A DNA stretch of 64,000 bases from an uncultured Bacteroidales bacterium (GTDB lineage Bacteria; Bacteroidota; Bacteroidia; Bacteroidales; Paludibacteraceae). The position numbers and the translations under genes were made by a program. Below, piece after piece: positions 49,373 through 58,779 of this stretch (position 1 is the stretch's first letter; each line of letters opens with the position of its first letter). The notes under the pieces were generated by a model. That model worked only from the letters and a program-made list of their open reading frames with translations. It had not been told where the DNA came from and ran no database searches. The stretch covers positions 1 to 64,000 of the forward strand of contig CAMOUL010000009.1 of NCBI GenBank assembly GCA_946626605.1, in the 5' to 3' direction.

Positions 49373-51019
49373 CTATCCGAATCCGGAGTAATTGACACTC
49401 GAAATGACCTCCTGAGGGAACTTTTCGCACCCAATGTACAGGGTATCAAAGGCATCCGTGCCATCGGTACGGTGTTCGAGGAGGTCTTCCTCGGACTCGG
49501 CAAGCTTCTCGCCGGACTTGTTTTTGTGGAAGCCGTTGCGTCCGTTCAGGACTCCGGCAGACTGAATGGCGAGGATTAGATCATCGTTGTTCTGACGGTT
49601 GAAGAACGGCATGAGACGTTGCTTGCCTTGGAAGGCTTGGTTGATGAGCAGGTACTTTTCATCGTGGCGCATTGGGTTGCCTAAATAGACATCCTGGACT
49701 GTCCAGCCGTGACGCTCAAACTCGTGGATGACTACCCACCTAAAATCCTGTGTATTAACGGCATAGTTGCTTCCAAGCGCAGTTGTATCGTAGTAGAAAA
49801 CGACTGTTTTATTACGATGTTCTGCATAGTAGTTGCAGAAATCATCCACCAGTGCCGGGAGCTTTCTTTCAAACTTGACGTAGAAGGATTTGAGCACATT
49901 TAATCGGTTTCCGGAAGGTTGGCCGGCAACGATCCAGTTGATGTTTGCGTTGTAGTCCATACCGATACAAATGGGTGCGTCGGGGTTCACGTCACGGTCT
50001 GCCTGCGAAGTAAAAACGGTAGCAGGAACGTCGCCTGATAGTCCAACTACATTGGACTGCCAAAGGGTGTCCAAGTACTCAAAATTGGAAGCGTCGTACT
50101 TATGCGACTCCCTCATCGAGGAATAGAAGCCATCCTTTGCAATGCCGATTTGCTTGCAAAGAATTGAGGTTTGGAAAGTAAGCGGAGTAAGATCACGCTT
50201 CATCTGCTTGATGTAGTTTTCGCCAAGGAGTTGCAAGTTCTCGATAGAGGAATACTCCTTGTAGTAAACGGCTACGGAGCGCATCTGATTGAGTTGCCTG
50301 TCAAGGTGGCGTATCTTCTTACGGAGATATTCCGGCGGCGTCTTGCCTGCAGCAATAGCCTCCTTGACCTTTTGCTTCAATCGCCAAATCTCATAAACGG
50401 TGGCTTCAATCGTCCGGATAAGTTCAACGTCCATCTTCTGCTTATAGTGTAAGAACCATGAGCCTTTCTTGGACTGCGGCATATCCGACAATATCATTAT
50501 GGAGTGATTGAAGGAGTGCTTGCCAAAGTAGGACTTGATACCGCCATTGGCCGGAAGCGTTTCCTCTTTCAACTTTTCATAGTCAATGAACTTGGCCTCG
50601 TCGATCAGAAGCCAAGAGAGCGTAAGCGAGTTGGAAGAGCCAGGGCGGTCCTGCGAAATAATGATAGCACGAGAGCCGTTATAAAATGATATAACGTGCT
50701 CGAAATCGGTAGGCTCAATGATAGCCGTGCCGAAGGACTTAGGCGGTTTCTTGCCCACCACATAGTGGATGTTGGGCAGCAAGCCCCATCGACGCCAAGC
50801 GGCGAGAAGGCCCGGAATGGTGTTCGTCAGACCATGCTTAAACGTGGGTACGACGATACCGCCCGTGCTTCCCGGCATGCGTTGCATGTTGCGTAGCACG
50901 AAGGGAGAGGCGATAGAGTCCGTTTTGCCGGTACGTCGCCCGGCAACAATAACGGTAGTATTGGCACCGATAAGCTGCGTCAGGCGCTGCGGGGTGTTGA
51001 AATAGACACGTTTAGTCAT
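49373..51019 (-). CDS. Phage terminase large subunit
   Basis: 548 residues from ATG 51019 (MTKRVYFNTPQRLTQLIGAN); a longer frame upstream overlaps the preceding gene and is rejected. The ATPase has Walker A VIVAGRRTGKTDS at about 20-32 and Walker B LSWLLIDEAKFID near 135-147. The RNase H-like nuclease has acidic residues in CIGMDYNANINWIV and VVFYYDTTALGSN. It pumps and cuts phage DNA during packaging. Its start overlaps the small-subunit-like gene by 8 nt. Confidence 0.92.
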   Translation of the reverse strand: MTKRVYFNTPQRLTQLIGANTTVIVAGRRTGKTDSIASPFVLRNMQRMPGSTGGIVVPTFKHGLTNTIPGLLAAWRRWGLLPNIHYVVGKKPPKSFGTAIIEPTDFEHVISFYNGSRAIIISQDRPGSSNSLTLSWLLIDEAKFIDYEKLKEETLPANGGIKSYFGKHSFNHSIMILSDMPQSKKGSWFLHYKQKMDVELIRTIEATVYEIWRLKQKVKEAIAAGKTPPEYLRKKIRHLDRQLNQMRSVAVYYKEYSSIENLQLLGENYIKQMKRDLTPLTFQTSILCKQIGIAKDGFYSSMRESHKYDASNFEYLDTLWQSNVVGLSGDVPATVFTSQADRDVNPDAPICIGMDYNANINWIVAGQPSGNRLNVLKSFYVKFERKLPALVDDFCNYYAEHRNKTVVFYYDTTALGSNYAVNTQDFRWVVIHEFERHGWTVQDVYLGNPMRHDEKYLLINQAFQGKQRLMPFFNRQNNDDLILAIQSAGVLNGRNGFHKNKSGEKLAESEEDLLEHRTDGTDAFDTLYIGCEKFPQEVISSVNYSGFG

Positions 51020-51632
51020 GGGGCTGTTCCTCCGTCTTTGGGTTCCACATCTCTTCCTCCAAGTCTGCCTCCTCATATTCGATGTCCTCGATGTCAATAG
51101 TCTCAGCGCCATAGTGCTTGATCATCTTGTCTATCTTCTCTTGCAGGTTCGGAATAGGTTTGATACCGAGCACGGTCGGGTCGTCGGTAGCGGTGAAGGG
51201 CTGCACGACAATCATCTCATAAGGCACAGCCTGCTCGTCCTCCAAGTCCACACGATTGAACTTGGCATAAGAAGCGGCAGCTTTCTCCATGGTCTTTGTG
51301 TCCTTACGAGCCTTAGCCATCTGATAGGTCTCCAATATCATCTCATTGAAGCGATAGCGGTGAAAGTCACGCGAAGCCTGCGAGAGCGTAGGTAGCAGAG
51401 CCTTAACAATCGAAAGGTCGGCATATGCTTGCGTTAAGCCAATGCCAAAACGCGAGCGTACCTCCCCGATAAACACCCTATCTTTTGCGTCCGGGTTCGA
51501 CATGAACCACGTATATTCCTCCCGTAAACGAAGCAGACGCTGCACGGTCTCGGCAGGGTATCGTTCTATCAGTTCCGCTTCAGCGGTAAAGAGGTCACGC
51601 TTTGCTATTTCTACTGTTTGTGGTCGTGCCAT
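51012..51632 (-). CDS. Terminase small subunit-like protein
   Basis: 206 residues, mostly helical at the N-terminus (EIAKRDLFTAEAELIERYPA). RSRFGIGLTQAYADLSIV resembles a DNA-binding helix-turn-helix, and the C-terminus is very acidic (IDIEDIEYEEADLEEEMW), a plausible contact to the large subunit. Position immediately before the large terminase gene is the usual place of the small subunit. Confidence 0.65.
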   Translation of the reverse strand: MARPQTVEIAKRDLFTAEAELIERYPAETVQRLLRLREEYTWFMSNPDAKDRVFIGEVRSRFGIGLTQAYADLSIVKALLPTLSQASRDFHRYRFNEMILETYQMAKARKDTKTMEKAAASYAKFNRVDLEDEQAVPYEMIVVQPFTATDDPTVLGIKPIPNLQEKIDKMIKHYGAETIDIEDIEYEEADLEEEMWNPKTEEQPHD

Positions 51633-51634
51633 AG

Positions 51635-51910
51635 CTATTCATCGTCCTCCATGTCTAAAAGGTTTTCACGAGCCGTCTGCAAGGCAAGCGGCGAGCCTAC
51701 TTTAGCAAGGGTCATTTCTTGCTGATGTAGTTGTACTTTACTTAATGCTTTCCCATGGCGGTACGCCGTAAATGCCGGATTGGACTCGTCTTGGATGTCC
51801 TGCTTAAACTCCTCAATTCGGACACCGAGAATGACGGCTATATCCGTAGGACGGAGGTAAATAGAGGCAAATTGGTCGATTTGCTGGAGTTGTTCTTCGG
51901 TGTAGGTCAT
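51635..51910 (-). CDS. Small HTH protein before terminase genes
   Basis: 91 residues. YTEEQLQQIDQFASIYLRPT then DIAVILGVRIEEFKQDI looks like a homeodomain-like helix-turn-helix (terminase small subunit or packaging-site binder), followed by a charged helix ending NLLDMEDDE. It lies 2 nt before the next gene, so it probably works with the terminase. Confidence 0.55.
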   Translation of the reverse strand: MTYTEEQLQQIDQFASIYLRPTDIAVILGVRIEEFKQDIQDESNPAFTAYRHGKALSKVQLHQQEMTLAKVGSPLALQTARENLLDMEDDE

Positions 51911-51940
51911 GCTAAATTTCAGTTTAGGTTTGTGATACGA

Positions 51941-52471
51941 TTAGGGATTTGCCGGTGCTTGCTCCGGCTGTGCTGCTGCCGACAGCCATTCGGCTTCATT
52001 GTACCGTAAATCGGTGTAGATATCAACAGCCACTTGGAACGAAGCGCAAGCGCAACCGGAAGCGAAATACTCGGGTATCTCCGAGAAGCGGATGCGCGGA
52101 TCGAGATACAGGGAGCGTTCCTGAAGCTTGGTAGATTCCAAGATCAGAACCGACATATATTGCCGGAACAGTTCGCGCATAGTATCGAAGCAGGCAAGAC
52201 GGGCTGCCATGTTTCCCAGTTGGTGACGCATGGCGAAAAAGACCGTCTTGACTCTTCGAGTGCGCGGAGAGTTGTTCAGCTCTGTGTAGCCCTCGGCAGT
52301 GTCAGAAACGCAGACGAAGGCGGTGGTGGTCTGGAGGGAAGCGAGTGCATCCTCGAAGCCCTGCAGACCACTCACTTTACAGAAGCGAAACTTCTTGTTC
52401 CGGGCAAGGATATTGGTGTCGGTTAAACGCTCAAAGAAGGATGTAGCATCCCAGTTAGAAACGGTTGTCAT
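51941..52471 (-). CDS. Phage head-tail connector region protein, unknown
   Basis: 176 residues, alpha/beta, with no diagnostic motif (starts MTTVSNWDATSFFERLTDTN; later QLGNMAARLACFDTMRELFR). It overlaps the 243-residue gene by 4 nt and lies in the portal-to-terminase stretch, where tail-terminator and completion proteins are normally encoded. The product class is inferred from position alone. Confidence 0.4.
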   Translation of the reverse strand: MTTVSNWDATSFFERLTDTNILARNKKFRFCKVSGLQGFEDALASLQTTTAFVCVSDTAEGYTELNNSPRTRRVKTVFFAMRHQLGNMAARLACFDTMRELFRQYMSVLILESTKLQERSLYLDPRIRFSEIPEYFASGCACASFQVAVDIYTDLRYNEAEWLSAAAQPEQAPANP

Positions 52472-53199
52472 AGCGAGGTTGTTTTGGTTTCACGTTTCAT
52501 TTCTTCATACTCGCGCGCTTGAGCGTCCAGCTCGACGAGGGCGCGGTGTACATCCATACGAAGCACTTGTGCTTCCTTTGTGATGTCGCCCTTGGTAAGC
52601 GCGCGTATCTGATTGTTCATTTGCTGCTGCAGGCGTTCCTGCATTGCTTCGGAGGAGGCTTCCTCTGCCGTTACGAAGAAATGCTTGTAGCGACGCGCTA
52701 ACAACTGCTTGGCGGAAGCGTACCAATAGAAGATAGAGACGGCTTCCTCGGGGTCGAGTTTGACCGGCTCTTTGGAGTGGTACAGGTACGCGGCCATCTC
52801 GGACAGCAGAGCCATGTCCTTTGTGACGAGATAACCTTGGTAGAGGTTTTCGAGGATGAGGAAGGCTTCGAAGGTAATGCCGGAGAGGTCAGCCTCTACC
52901 GGCTGAAGCTTTCCTATCAAAGGCAGGCGCACAGGTACGAGGGGCAAGCGTTCGAGCCAAGACAGTTGGGAAATGGCCTCCGCTATTTGGAGAGACGTAA
53001 GGAAATACGGCTTTCCCTCGTAATGGCAGAAAATACCGTCGTCGGTTTTCTGCACATCGGTTAGCGGTGCCCATCGGATGAGCGCGTAGGTTTTGAGTTC
53101 TGCAGCAGTGTAGTTCTGTGCAAGCAGATAATACGCGTAGCGGAGTTGCTTGGGCGTTAACTCCTGCCAGCATGTAGGAAGAATGATGTTTAGGTTCAT
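52468..53199 (-). CDS. Phage structural-region protein, unknown
   Basis: 243 residues, helical (LTPKQLRYAYYLLAQNYTAA, EAVSIFYWYASAKQLLARRY) with a charged C-terminus. A helical, soluble protein in a connector or tail cluster could be an assembly chaperone, but nothing proves this. Overlaps the following gene by 4 nt. Confidence 0.4.
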   Translation of the reverse strand: MNLNIILPTCWQELTPKQLRYAYYLLAQNYTAAELKTYALIRWAPLTDVQKTDDGIFCHYEGKPYFLTSLQIAEAISQLSWLERLPLVPVRLPLIGKLQPVEADLSGITFEAFLILENLYQGYLVTKDMALLSEMAAYLYHSKEPVKLDPEEAVSIFYWYASAKQLLARRYKHFFVTAEEASSEAMQERLQQQMNNQIRALTKGDITKEAQVLRMDVHRALVELDAQAREYEEMKRETKTTSL

Positions 53200-53223
53200 A
53201 GTTTACGATTTAGAAGTTAGCGA

Positions 53224-54054
53224 TTACCACCAGTAGCCTCCGGAATCCTTGTGATTCTCGAAGGATGGGCGGCCGAATAACATAGAGGTGTACGAATCCT
53301 GCCACTCCGGAAAGATTGCCGGACGGGTTCGGATGCGTTGGACGGTGGAAAACATACGCTTGTAGTCAAGCGGTTTTCCGGCGAGCATTTCGAGCGTAGT
53401 TTGCCGCACGGAATCAATAATGGTACGCTCCTCGGCGGTTACCTGCTGCGTAAGCATATTGCGCCGTAACCGTGCCATGAGTTCTTCGGAGATAAAGTTT
53501 TCCGCCAGTTCCTGCTCGATATTGAGCACTTCGAGGCGCAAGGATTGATAGTGCGCCCATTTGTCCGAGTTGTAGCCGGCAAGTGGCCCAAGATCAAGAC
53601 ACGGCCAGAGGCTTGCGCCGAAGTATGAGGCTTGTTCCGTTTCGAGCCAGTCCGAACGGCGGGCGAGAGTTAGGAGAAGGTCGGAGGCAAGGTCATCGCG
53701 GTTTGAGAGGAGCGAGTCGATCAGCCGCTTCACTCGATCCGCGCTTGCCGGTACTACGTTCTGATTGGAAACAATGCCGAAGCCGTTAGGCGTGAGAATT
53801 AGATCGAGCGAAGGAATGGTGCGGCGGAAAGCATCGGTTGCTACGATATGGCAACAGAGGATGCGCAGGGGGTCGGTTTCCCCTAGTGCGGCAATGGTAT
53901 CCATCAGCACCTCTCCCACAAAGTTACGCGTGAGCCACGCTTCCGCTTTGCGGAGGTAGAGGGCCATCTTATCGTATAACGATTGTTCGCCCTCTACAGT
54001 GGTGAGCGTGTTGGGGAGGTAGGTGCGCAGTTTGTCATCGTTTGAAATTAACAT
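53224..54054 (-). CDS. Bacteroidales phage protein, DUF6712-like
   Basis: 276 residues starting MLISNDDKLRTYLPNTLTTV, with EAWLTRNFVGEVLMDTIAAL and AGYNSDKWAHYQSLRLEVLN later. The opening resembles the DUF6712 family seen next to portal genes in Bacteroides phages (recollection, not a search). Helical, no enzyme motif. It follows the portal gene by 27 nt and probably belongs to the head-tail connector. Confidence 0.5.
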   Translation of the reverse strand: MLISNDDKLRTYLPNTLTTVEGEQSLYDKMALYLRKAEAWLTRNFVGEVLMDTIAALGETDPLRILCCHIVATDAFRRTIPSLDLILTPNGFGIVSNQNVVPASADRVKRLIDSLLSNRDDLASDLLLTLARRSDWLETEQASYFGASLWPCLDLGPLAGYNSDKWAHYQSLRLEVLNIEQELAENFISEELMARLRRNMLTQQVTAEERTIIDSVRQTTLEMLAGKPLDYKRMFSTVQRIRTRPAIFPEWQDSYTSMLFGRPSFENHKDSGGYWW

Positions 54055-54081
54055 AGTTAGTTAAAGTTTAGGGTTGAGTGT

Positions 54082-55395
54082 TTAGGGTTTAGAGGTTTCG
54101 GGTTTGTCAGTAGTGACTTCTTTGGCATCCTTATGCTCATCGAGCGTAGTGAGTTGGATGAAGGGGCATGTAGGGAATGCACCATCCCAATGATTGAAGC
54201 GAATGAGCAGTTGATGGGGATAGAAAAGAAGATCATGGTAAGGCTTCTGCAGGGCTTGCGCGATGGTGTACAGCTCGCGCTTGTCAGAGCCGGAGTTGTT
54301 CGACTGGCTCTTGCCCGGCACAGAACCAACGAGATTCGAGTGTACGCGCATGGTGAAGCAGATGACGTTAATCGCTTCTTGGATGTCCGTCTCCCAGTCG
54401 CCTCCCTCCTTGGCATCATCGATGCGCTTGATAAGGACATCGTGGTTTTCTTCGCCGTTGGGGTTCACTCCAAAGGAAGAGAACCATACCTTGCCGGAGT
54501 TCTCTGCTCCGGTAAGGAAATCGATTATACGTTGCTTCTCCTCGTTGACGCGTTCGAGCCGTTTCTTTTGGTCGGTAATACCTTCCGCGCGGAAGATACG
54601 CTCCCAGTAGCGTTCGTTGACCTCTATCTGGTACTTGATAGGGGCAGCGTTCTGAAGCTTCGCTTTCTTGGCGGTGGTGATGAGCTGCTTGATATCATAC
54701 CAGCGCGAATTGAAGATAGCGGCGTAATACGGTATAGGATAATAAGTATTGCGCGCGGTAGGTATGCGCGTGACGATGGCGAACTTACGTTTCTTGGTGC
54801 CGCTCTTGAGGCGGGTTTGGAGATCGGTCCAGGGATTGTAGATGTTGAGCAAAGGGATGTGCTCCACATCGGAAGGAGCGGTAGAGTGCTCCCAGTTGGC
54901 AAAGAGTATTTCCTTGCTTGTGCCGTCTGCACCCGCAGGAGTGAAGCGGCAATTACAAGCCTCCTTGCGGAGCATGGTGGTAATACGCGTGCCGTCTTTG
55001 GAAAGAATGATGAGCGTGACACAGAAGCCGAAGTGTTTGAAATCAAGGCAAGCACCTAAAAAGTAGGACTGCATGCCGTTTTCAAAGAAGAAATCTTTGA
55101 TTTGTTGCTGTACGGTAGCAGAGCATTCGCAGGTATCGTACTGGAGGCCCTGCCCATAGCATACTTCGGCGTTCCACTGCTGGCAGGTGGTCAGTGTCTC
55201 GTCGGCTTCAATCTTCTTGAGCACGTTATAGGGCATGAGGTTGTCGGCACCCCAAGGAACGTACTGCGTATGTTCGTCGAGCTGAATAGGCGAAATCTCC
55301 CCGTCCTCTTTGAATAGGGTTGTGGTGTCGGTGACGAAGATCGCCCGGGCTTGAAGTTGTGGTACATCGACCACGGAGTCAAAACAAAAATCCAT
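54082..55395 (-). CDS. Phage portal protein
   Basis: 437 residues from ATG 55395 (MDFCFDSVVDVPQLQARAIF); TTG 55404 is an alternative. YVPWGADNLMPYNVLKKIEA and the large beta/helix core (IPLLNIYNPWTDLQTRLKSG, VHSNLVGSVPGKSQSN) fit portals of Bacteroides siphophages. Twelve copies would form the DNA channel at one capsid vertex. A class 1 phage promoter lies only 18 nt upstream, so it begins a transcription unit running through the terminase genes. Confidence 0.75.
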   Translation of the reverse strand: MDFCFDSVVDVPQLQARAIFVTDTTTLFKEDGEISPIQLDEHTQYVPWGADNLMPYNVLKKIEADETLTTCQQWNAEVCYGQGLQYDTCECSATVQQQIKDFFFENGMQSYFLGACLDFKHFGFCVTLIILSKDGTRITTMLRKEACNCRFTPAGADGTSKEILFANWEHSTAPSDVEHIPLLNIYNPWTDLQTRLKSGTKKRKFAIVTRIPTARNTYYPIPYYAAIFNSRWYDIKQLITTAKKAKLQNAAPIKYQIEVNERYWERIFRAEGITDQKKRLERVNEEKQRIIDFLTGAENSGKVWFSSFGVNPNGEENHDVLIKRIDDAKEGGDWETDIQEAINVICFTMRVHSNLVGSVPGKSQSNNSGSDKRELYTIAQALQKPYHDLLFYPHQLLIRFNHWDGAFPTCPFIQLTTLDEHKDAKEVTTDKPETSKP

Positions 55396-55412
55396 ATCTT
55401 GCAAATTTTCTG

Positions 55413-55449
55413 CAAAGATATGGATTTATACGCGTATGCGAAAAGACAC
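55413..55449 (-). promoter_or_regulatory. Phage promoter, class 1, before portal
   Basis: GTGTCTTTT (55449-55441), 20 nt, TATCTTTG (55420-55413), leader CAGAAAATTTG, ATG 17 nt after the -7 element. It abuts the stop codon of the M4 protease gene. Confidence 0.75.
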
Positions 55450-55450
55450 G

Positions 55451-58198
55451 CTATTTTACGAGTCTGCCTTGTAGATCATAAACTTGTTCGCCACGGATAA
55501 TATAAATCTGTCCGTCACGGAAGATTTTCGTAGCAGAAGGTTGCTCAGACATGACATCCTCGATAGCGGTAGTAGAGCCACTTTCTCCTTCTTTAATAAG
55601 TGTCAACTTATACACTTGGTTAGTACCGGAGTAGTAAGCAAAGTAGTTATTTCCTGCCGTCTTATTAAGAGCAAGATAACGTGTATTATCACCATCTGCA
55701 AAAGAGAAAGTGTAAGTACCATCTGTTTGCTTCTGAATATTCAACTCTTTTCCCGTTGAATTGAAGTTAGCTGTATTGCCAGAAGACCAAGTACTATAAC
55801 CAACGTTCGATTTTAGTTTGTTACCCTCAATCTCCCAATAGTACTTGTCATCCAAATTGCTAGTTGTAACACTGGCAATCGCACTACTACCGGCATCTAC
55901 GGCCTGATAACGCTTGTTAGAAGCCGTTCCCAAGTCGGATGTCATATAGAACCAATTTGAAGATGTACTTCGTTGTGCTACTACAACGTAACGATCAGAC
56001 TGAGAGACACAGTCAACAATTGTATAAGTACGCTTACCAGTAGTGTTACTTCCTACCTGAAGGCAGGCATCAGCAGAAAGCGTAATATCAACAGTCTGAT
56101 TATTATCGCCATTCCATGTTGTACCATTAACATAAACAATATTGACGGGAGAAGATGTCAAGGTGCAGGAGTACCATCCTCCTTCCTTCTTTAATGTCAC
56201 CCAACTTCCTTCGGCGCCAGTTTCCCAAGCCCACGCTGAGATAGTATTACCCCAGTTAGAAGGCATCTTTGCCTTAACGGTAATCGCACTCTGCGGCGGT
56301 ACATATTTACTACCAACACCCACAGCGTACCACGCATTTGCAACGGATTGATGCTCCTGCGAGTCTGCTCCATACAAATCTATCGCTGCTTGAATAGCAC
56401 CATTTCTTGAATCAGTATGATTAGATGATGAAGTTATGTAGTACAATAAATTGCGGTATGCGATTTGAATAGTCTTATCCATCCCTATTCCGACAACATT
56501 ATATGCACCTTTACTAGAGTTGCCGTCTATATACCCATTTCCGCCATACGTAAGTAAGTATGCCCAATAATTTTGAACTCCACAATTCGAATGGACACCA
56601 TCCATATCGTTATCACCCGTAGGATTTCCTGTAACAGTCTTCCAATTAGTTCCTTTATATGTATTTGGACTACCCATAGACTTCGGGTCACTCATGGAAC
56701 GCAAAGCATGATTTGCAGTAATATTACTAACACCCGCAGCTACTAACCAATCAGCACTACCTGTTGCATACTCTTCAACAGCATTTCCAATAATATCTGC
56801 AAAGGATTCATTTAATGCACCTCCTTCTCCATAATTCGGAAGATTTTGGGAACCATTTGCTGCCGTAACCATGTGAGTAAATTCATGCCCCATGGCATCA
56901 ATAGTTACAAAAGGATTGAAATCTGTGCCATCTCCAAAGCCATATGCCATCAATCCAGTTCCACCGAGAGCACAAGCATTATTTGGGAAACCAGAGTCAG
57001 AAAACGGAGAAACATTCGAAGGCGGATTTACTAACTGCAATATCTGACCACCATTACCGTCAAAGCTCCTATGATTAAATTTTGCTAGATAAAAATCATA
57101 CACTTTTTCCATACCCCAATGAACATCTAAAGCACCATGAGGAGCCTTCGAAATTGTGTAAGTCGCCTGTGTTTTGCTATTATTCCAACTGAATGTACCT
57201 GCTGTAGTCTTTGTAATCTTCACAGCACCGGCAGTATCATCACCTCCTAATGTCCCGTCATAATCACATACTTCAATAAAAATATTTCCATCAGCTTCTA
57301 TTGCTACGGGAATATTAAATGTCACAGGTGGATTGGTGTTATCATAATAACCGGACTCATACACCACAACACCATTCTTTTTGACCTTGATATAGAAGTC
57401 TGGATTAGCATCTGTAAGTGAATTATACCACCAACTTTGAGCAGCCCATGTAAGCGTAACGGATGTCAATAAAGGAACATACCACTCAGAATTCGGATTG
57501 GTATAATCGTTCAGCGTATTATCGTTTACACCATCAAATCCACTAGCATCAATAGTATATATATTCCTTGAATTATCTAACAAAGTGTTCACGCCGTCAG
57601 TATTGTCATAAACAATATTCTTCCAACCATAATAATAGGTATAAGCTGTTCCATTAGCGTCAGCATGATTAACCAATGAGATCTCAGCAATTACATCCCC
57701 AGACTCAGAGTCTACATAGATGTTTGCATACTTATCCTTGTCAAAATACTTATATGCGGAATAATATTTCTCATTGTACTCAAAAAGAACTAATTCAATA
57801 TTTTCATTCTTTACTGCCGTATTCTGTTGCATAATTCTCTTACGCAAATTTGGCTTTGCGGAAACCACGGGCATATCTCCATCTTCCAAAAGCCGCCCAT
57901 TAACAGATTTTATATATCCGTCTTTCTCATGTAGTAACAAATAACAGCCTTCCACTTTCACCCCATTTACGTATAGCTGATAGGTATAATGACGCATACC
58001 TATATCATCAGAGACATCACGCGACACTGCGAGTTCAGACCCTGCGGGCAAACTACGCAAGTCACTAAACGACCGCAATACTTGTTCCTTTGTATACTGC
58101 TCATCTTGGTAACTAATAAATACATTACTAAATGAGCCTGCGTTAAGCTGAAATACAAAAATTGTAATCAGCATTACTGAAAGGAAAAATTTCTTCAT
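55451..58198 (-). CDS. Secreted M4-family (thermolysin-like) metalloprotease
   Basis: 915 residues: signal peptide (FFLSVMLITIFVFQLNAG), FTP/PepSY-type propeptide to about 190, then the peptidase with zinc motif DAMGHEFTHMV, third ligand in LNESFADIIG and active-site His in DMDGVHSNCGVQNYW. An extra beta domain of about 110 residues is inserted early in the catalytic part. After it come a starch-binding-like beta module (NWGNTISAWAWETGAEGSWV) and a C-terminal tail IYIIRGEQVYDLQGRLVK that resembles Bacteroidales export or sorting tails. AT-richer than its neighbours and lying between head genes and portal, it is cargo. The start overlaps the emfourin-like gene by 4 nt. Confidence 0.9.
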   Translation of the reverse strand: MKKFFLSVMLITIFVFQLNAGSFSNVFISYQDEQYTKEQVLRSFSDLRSLPAGSELAVSRDVSDDIGMRHYTYQLYVNGVKVEGCYLLLHEKDGYIKSVNGRLLEDGDMPVVSAKPNLRKRIMQQNTAVKNENIELVLFEYNEKYYSAYKYFDKDKYANIYVDSESGDVIAEISLVNHADANGTAYTYYYGWKNIVYDNTDGVNTLLDNSRNIYTIDASGFDGVNDNTLNDYTNPNSEWYVPLLTSVTLTWAAQSWWYNSLTDANPDFYIKVKKNGVVVYESGYYDNTNPPVTFNIPVAIEADGNIFIEVCDYDGTLGGDDTAGAVKITKTTAGTFSWNNSKTQATYTISKAPHGALDVHWGMEKVYDFYLAKFNHRSFDGNGGQILQLVNPPSNVSPFSDSGFPNNACALGGTGLMAYGFGDGTDFNPFVTIDAMGHEFTHMVTAANGSQNLPNYGEGGALNESFADIIGNAVEEYATGSADWLVAAGVSNITANHALRSMSDPKSMGSPNTYKGTNWKTVTGNPTGDNDMDGVHSNCGVQNYWAYLLTYGGNGYIDGNSSKGAYNVVGIGMDKTIQIAYRNLLYYITSSSNHTDSRNGAIQAAIDLYGADSQEHQSVANAWYAVGVGSKYVPPQSAITVKAKMPSNWGNTISAWAWETGAEGSWVTLKKEGGWYSCTLTSSPVNIVYVNGTTWNGDNNQTVDITLSADACLQVGSNTTGKRTYTIVDCVSQSDRYVVVAQRSTSSNWFYMTSDLGTASNKRYQAVDAGSSAIASVTTSNLDDKYYWEIEGNKLKSNVGYSTWSSGNTANFNSTGKELNIQKQTDGTYTFSFADGDNTRYLALNKTAGNNYFAYYSGTNQVYKLTLIKEGESGSTTAIEDVMSEQPSATKIFRDGQIYIIRGEQVYDLQGRLVK

Positions 58199-58572
58199 AA
58201 GATACTATTGAGTTTTATATATAATTCGTTAGTCAAAGAATCTGGGTGTTGATGCCAATCCCAAATCAAACTTATAGTTGTGTCTCTGCGAACAATCGCA
58301 ATATAAATGCTAGCATTACCCGGATTAACACTCGGAGAATCAATTTGCTCAGCTAAATCAAAGATTTCAGAAAGTTCTTGACAAGTCAGTTTCTTTAATT
58401 TATTCCCGTTCTTAAAAACTTCACCATTAGAATTAACAATATGCTTGCTATACATACTTGTAGCTCCCCCTCCTCCGCCAAACTGAATTTCTTGGATGGG
58501 AGATTGTTTTGTTATCTTGCACGTAGAGCAAGCTGTCAAAACGCAAACAATTAACAACAAGAACTTCTTCAT
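58195..58572 (-). CDS. Emfourin-like lipoprotein, putative inhibitor of the M4 protease
   Basis: 125 residues from ATG 58572: lipoprotein signal (FLLLIVCVLTACS, lipidated Cys near residue 14), then IQEIQFGGGGGATSM, a helix (LTCQELSEIFDLAEQI) and strands IYIAIVRRDTTISLIWDW with PDSLTNELYIKLNSIL. The Gly-rich opening, central helix and closing layout match emfourins, small inhibitors encoded beside M4 proteases (protealysin/emfourin pair). Here it is first in the operon and lipid-anchored. Role inferred from resemblance and the 4-nt overlap. Confidence 0.55.
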   Translation of the reverse strand: MKKFLLLIVCVLTACSTCKITKQSPIQEIQFGGGGGATSMYSKHIVNSNGEVFKNGNKLKKLTCQELSEIFDLAEQIDSPSVNPGNASIYIAIVRRDTTISLIWDWHQHPDSLTNELYIKLNSIL

Positions 58573-58592
58573 TACAAAACAATTTTGCGCTG

Positions 58593-58624
58593 CAAAATTA
58601 CTCAAAAAAATTGGATTACGCAAA
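58593..58624 (-). promoter_or_regulatory. Promoter of the emfourin-like / M4 protease operon
   Basis: TTG (58623-58621), 20 nt, TAATTTTG (58600-58593) on the minus strand, about 20 nt before ATG 58572. This is the host-type consensus, so the pair can be expressed in the lysogen without phage factors. Confidence 0.75.
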
Positions 58625-58699
58625 TTTTTGGGGCATGAAATGCAAATGAAATGCGTTTTTCAATGAAAAAACAAAAAAACAAGGCGAAATGAAATGCAA

Positions 58700-58736
58700 A
58701 ATAAAAAAAACCTCCCAAGTTTTGAGGCTTGGGAGG
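58700..58736 (-). terminator. Terminator after the repeat lipoprotein gene
   Basis: Minus strand CCTCCCAAG-N8-CTTGGGAGG followed by eight T residues. It isolates the protease operon from the genes to its right. Confidence 0.85.
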
Positions 58737-58779
58737 CCCGGTAATTGCTAGTGCCTGTTTGGAATTATCGTGGGAGGCT

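Noticed and set aside
50041..50057. Operator GTCCAACTACATTGGAC inside the terminase gene
   Set aside because: It matches the palindrome consensus but sits mid-gene with no promoter element; treated as coincidental unless conserved at silent positions.
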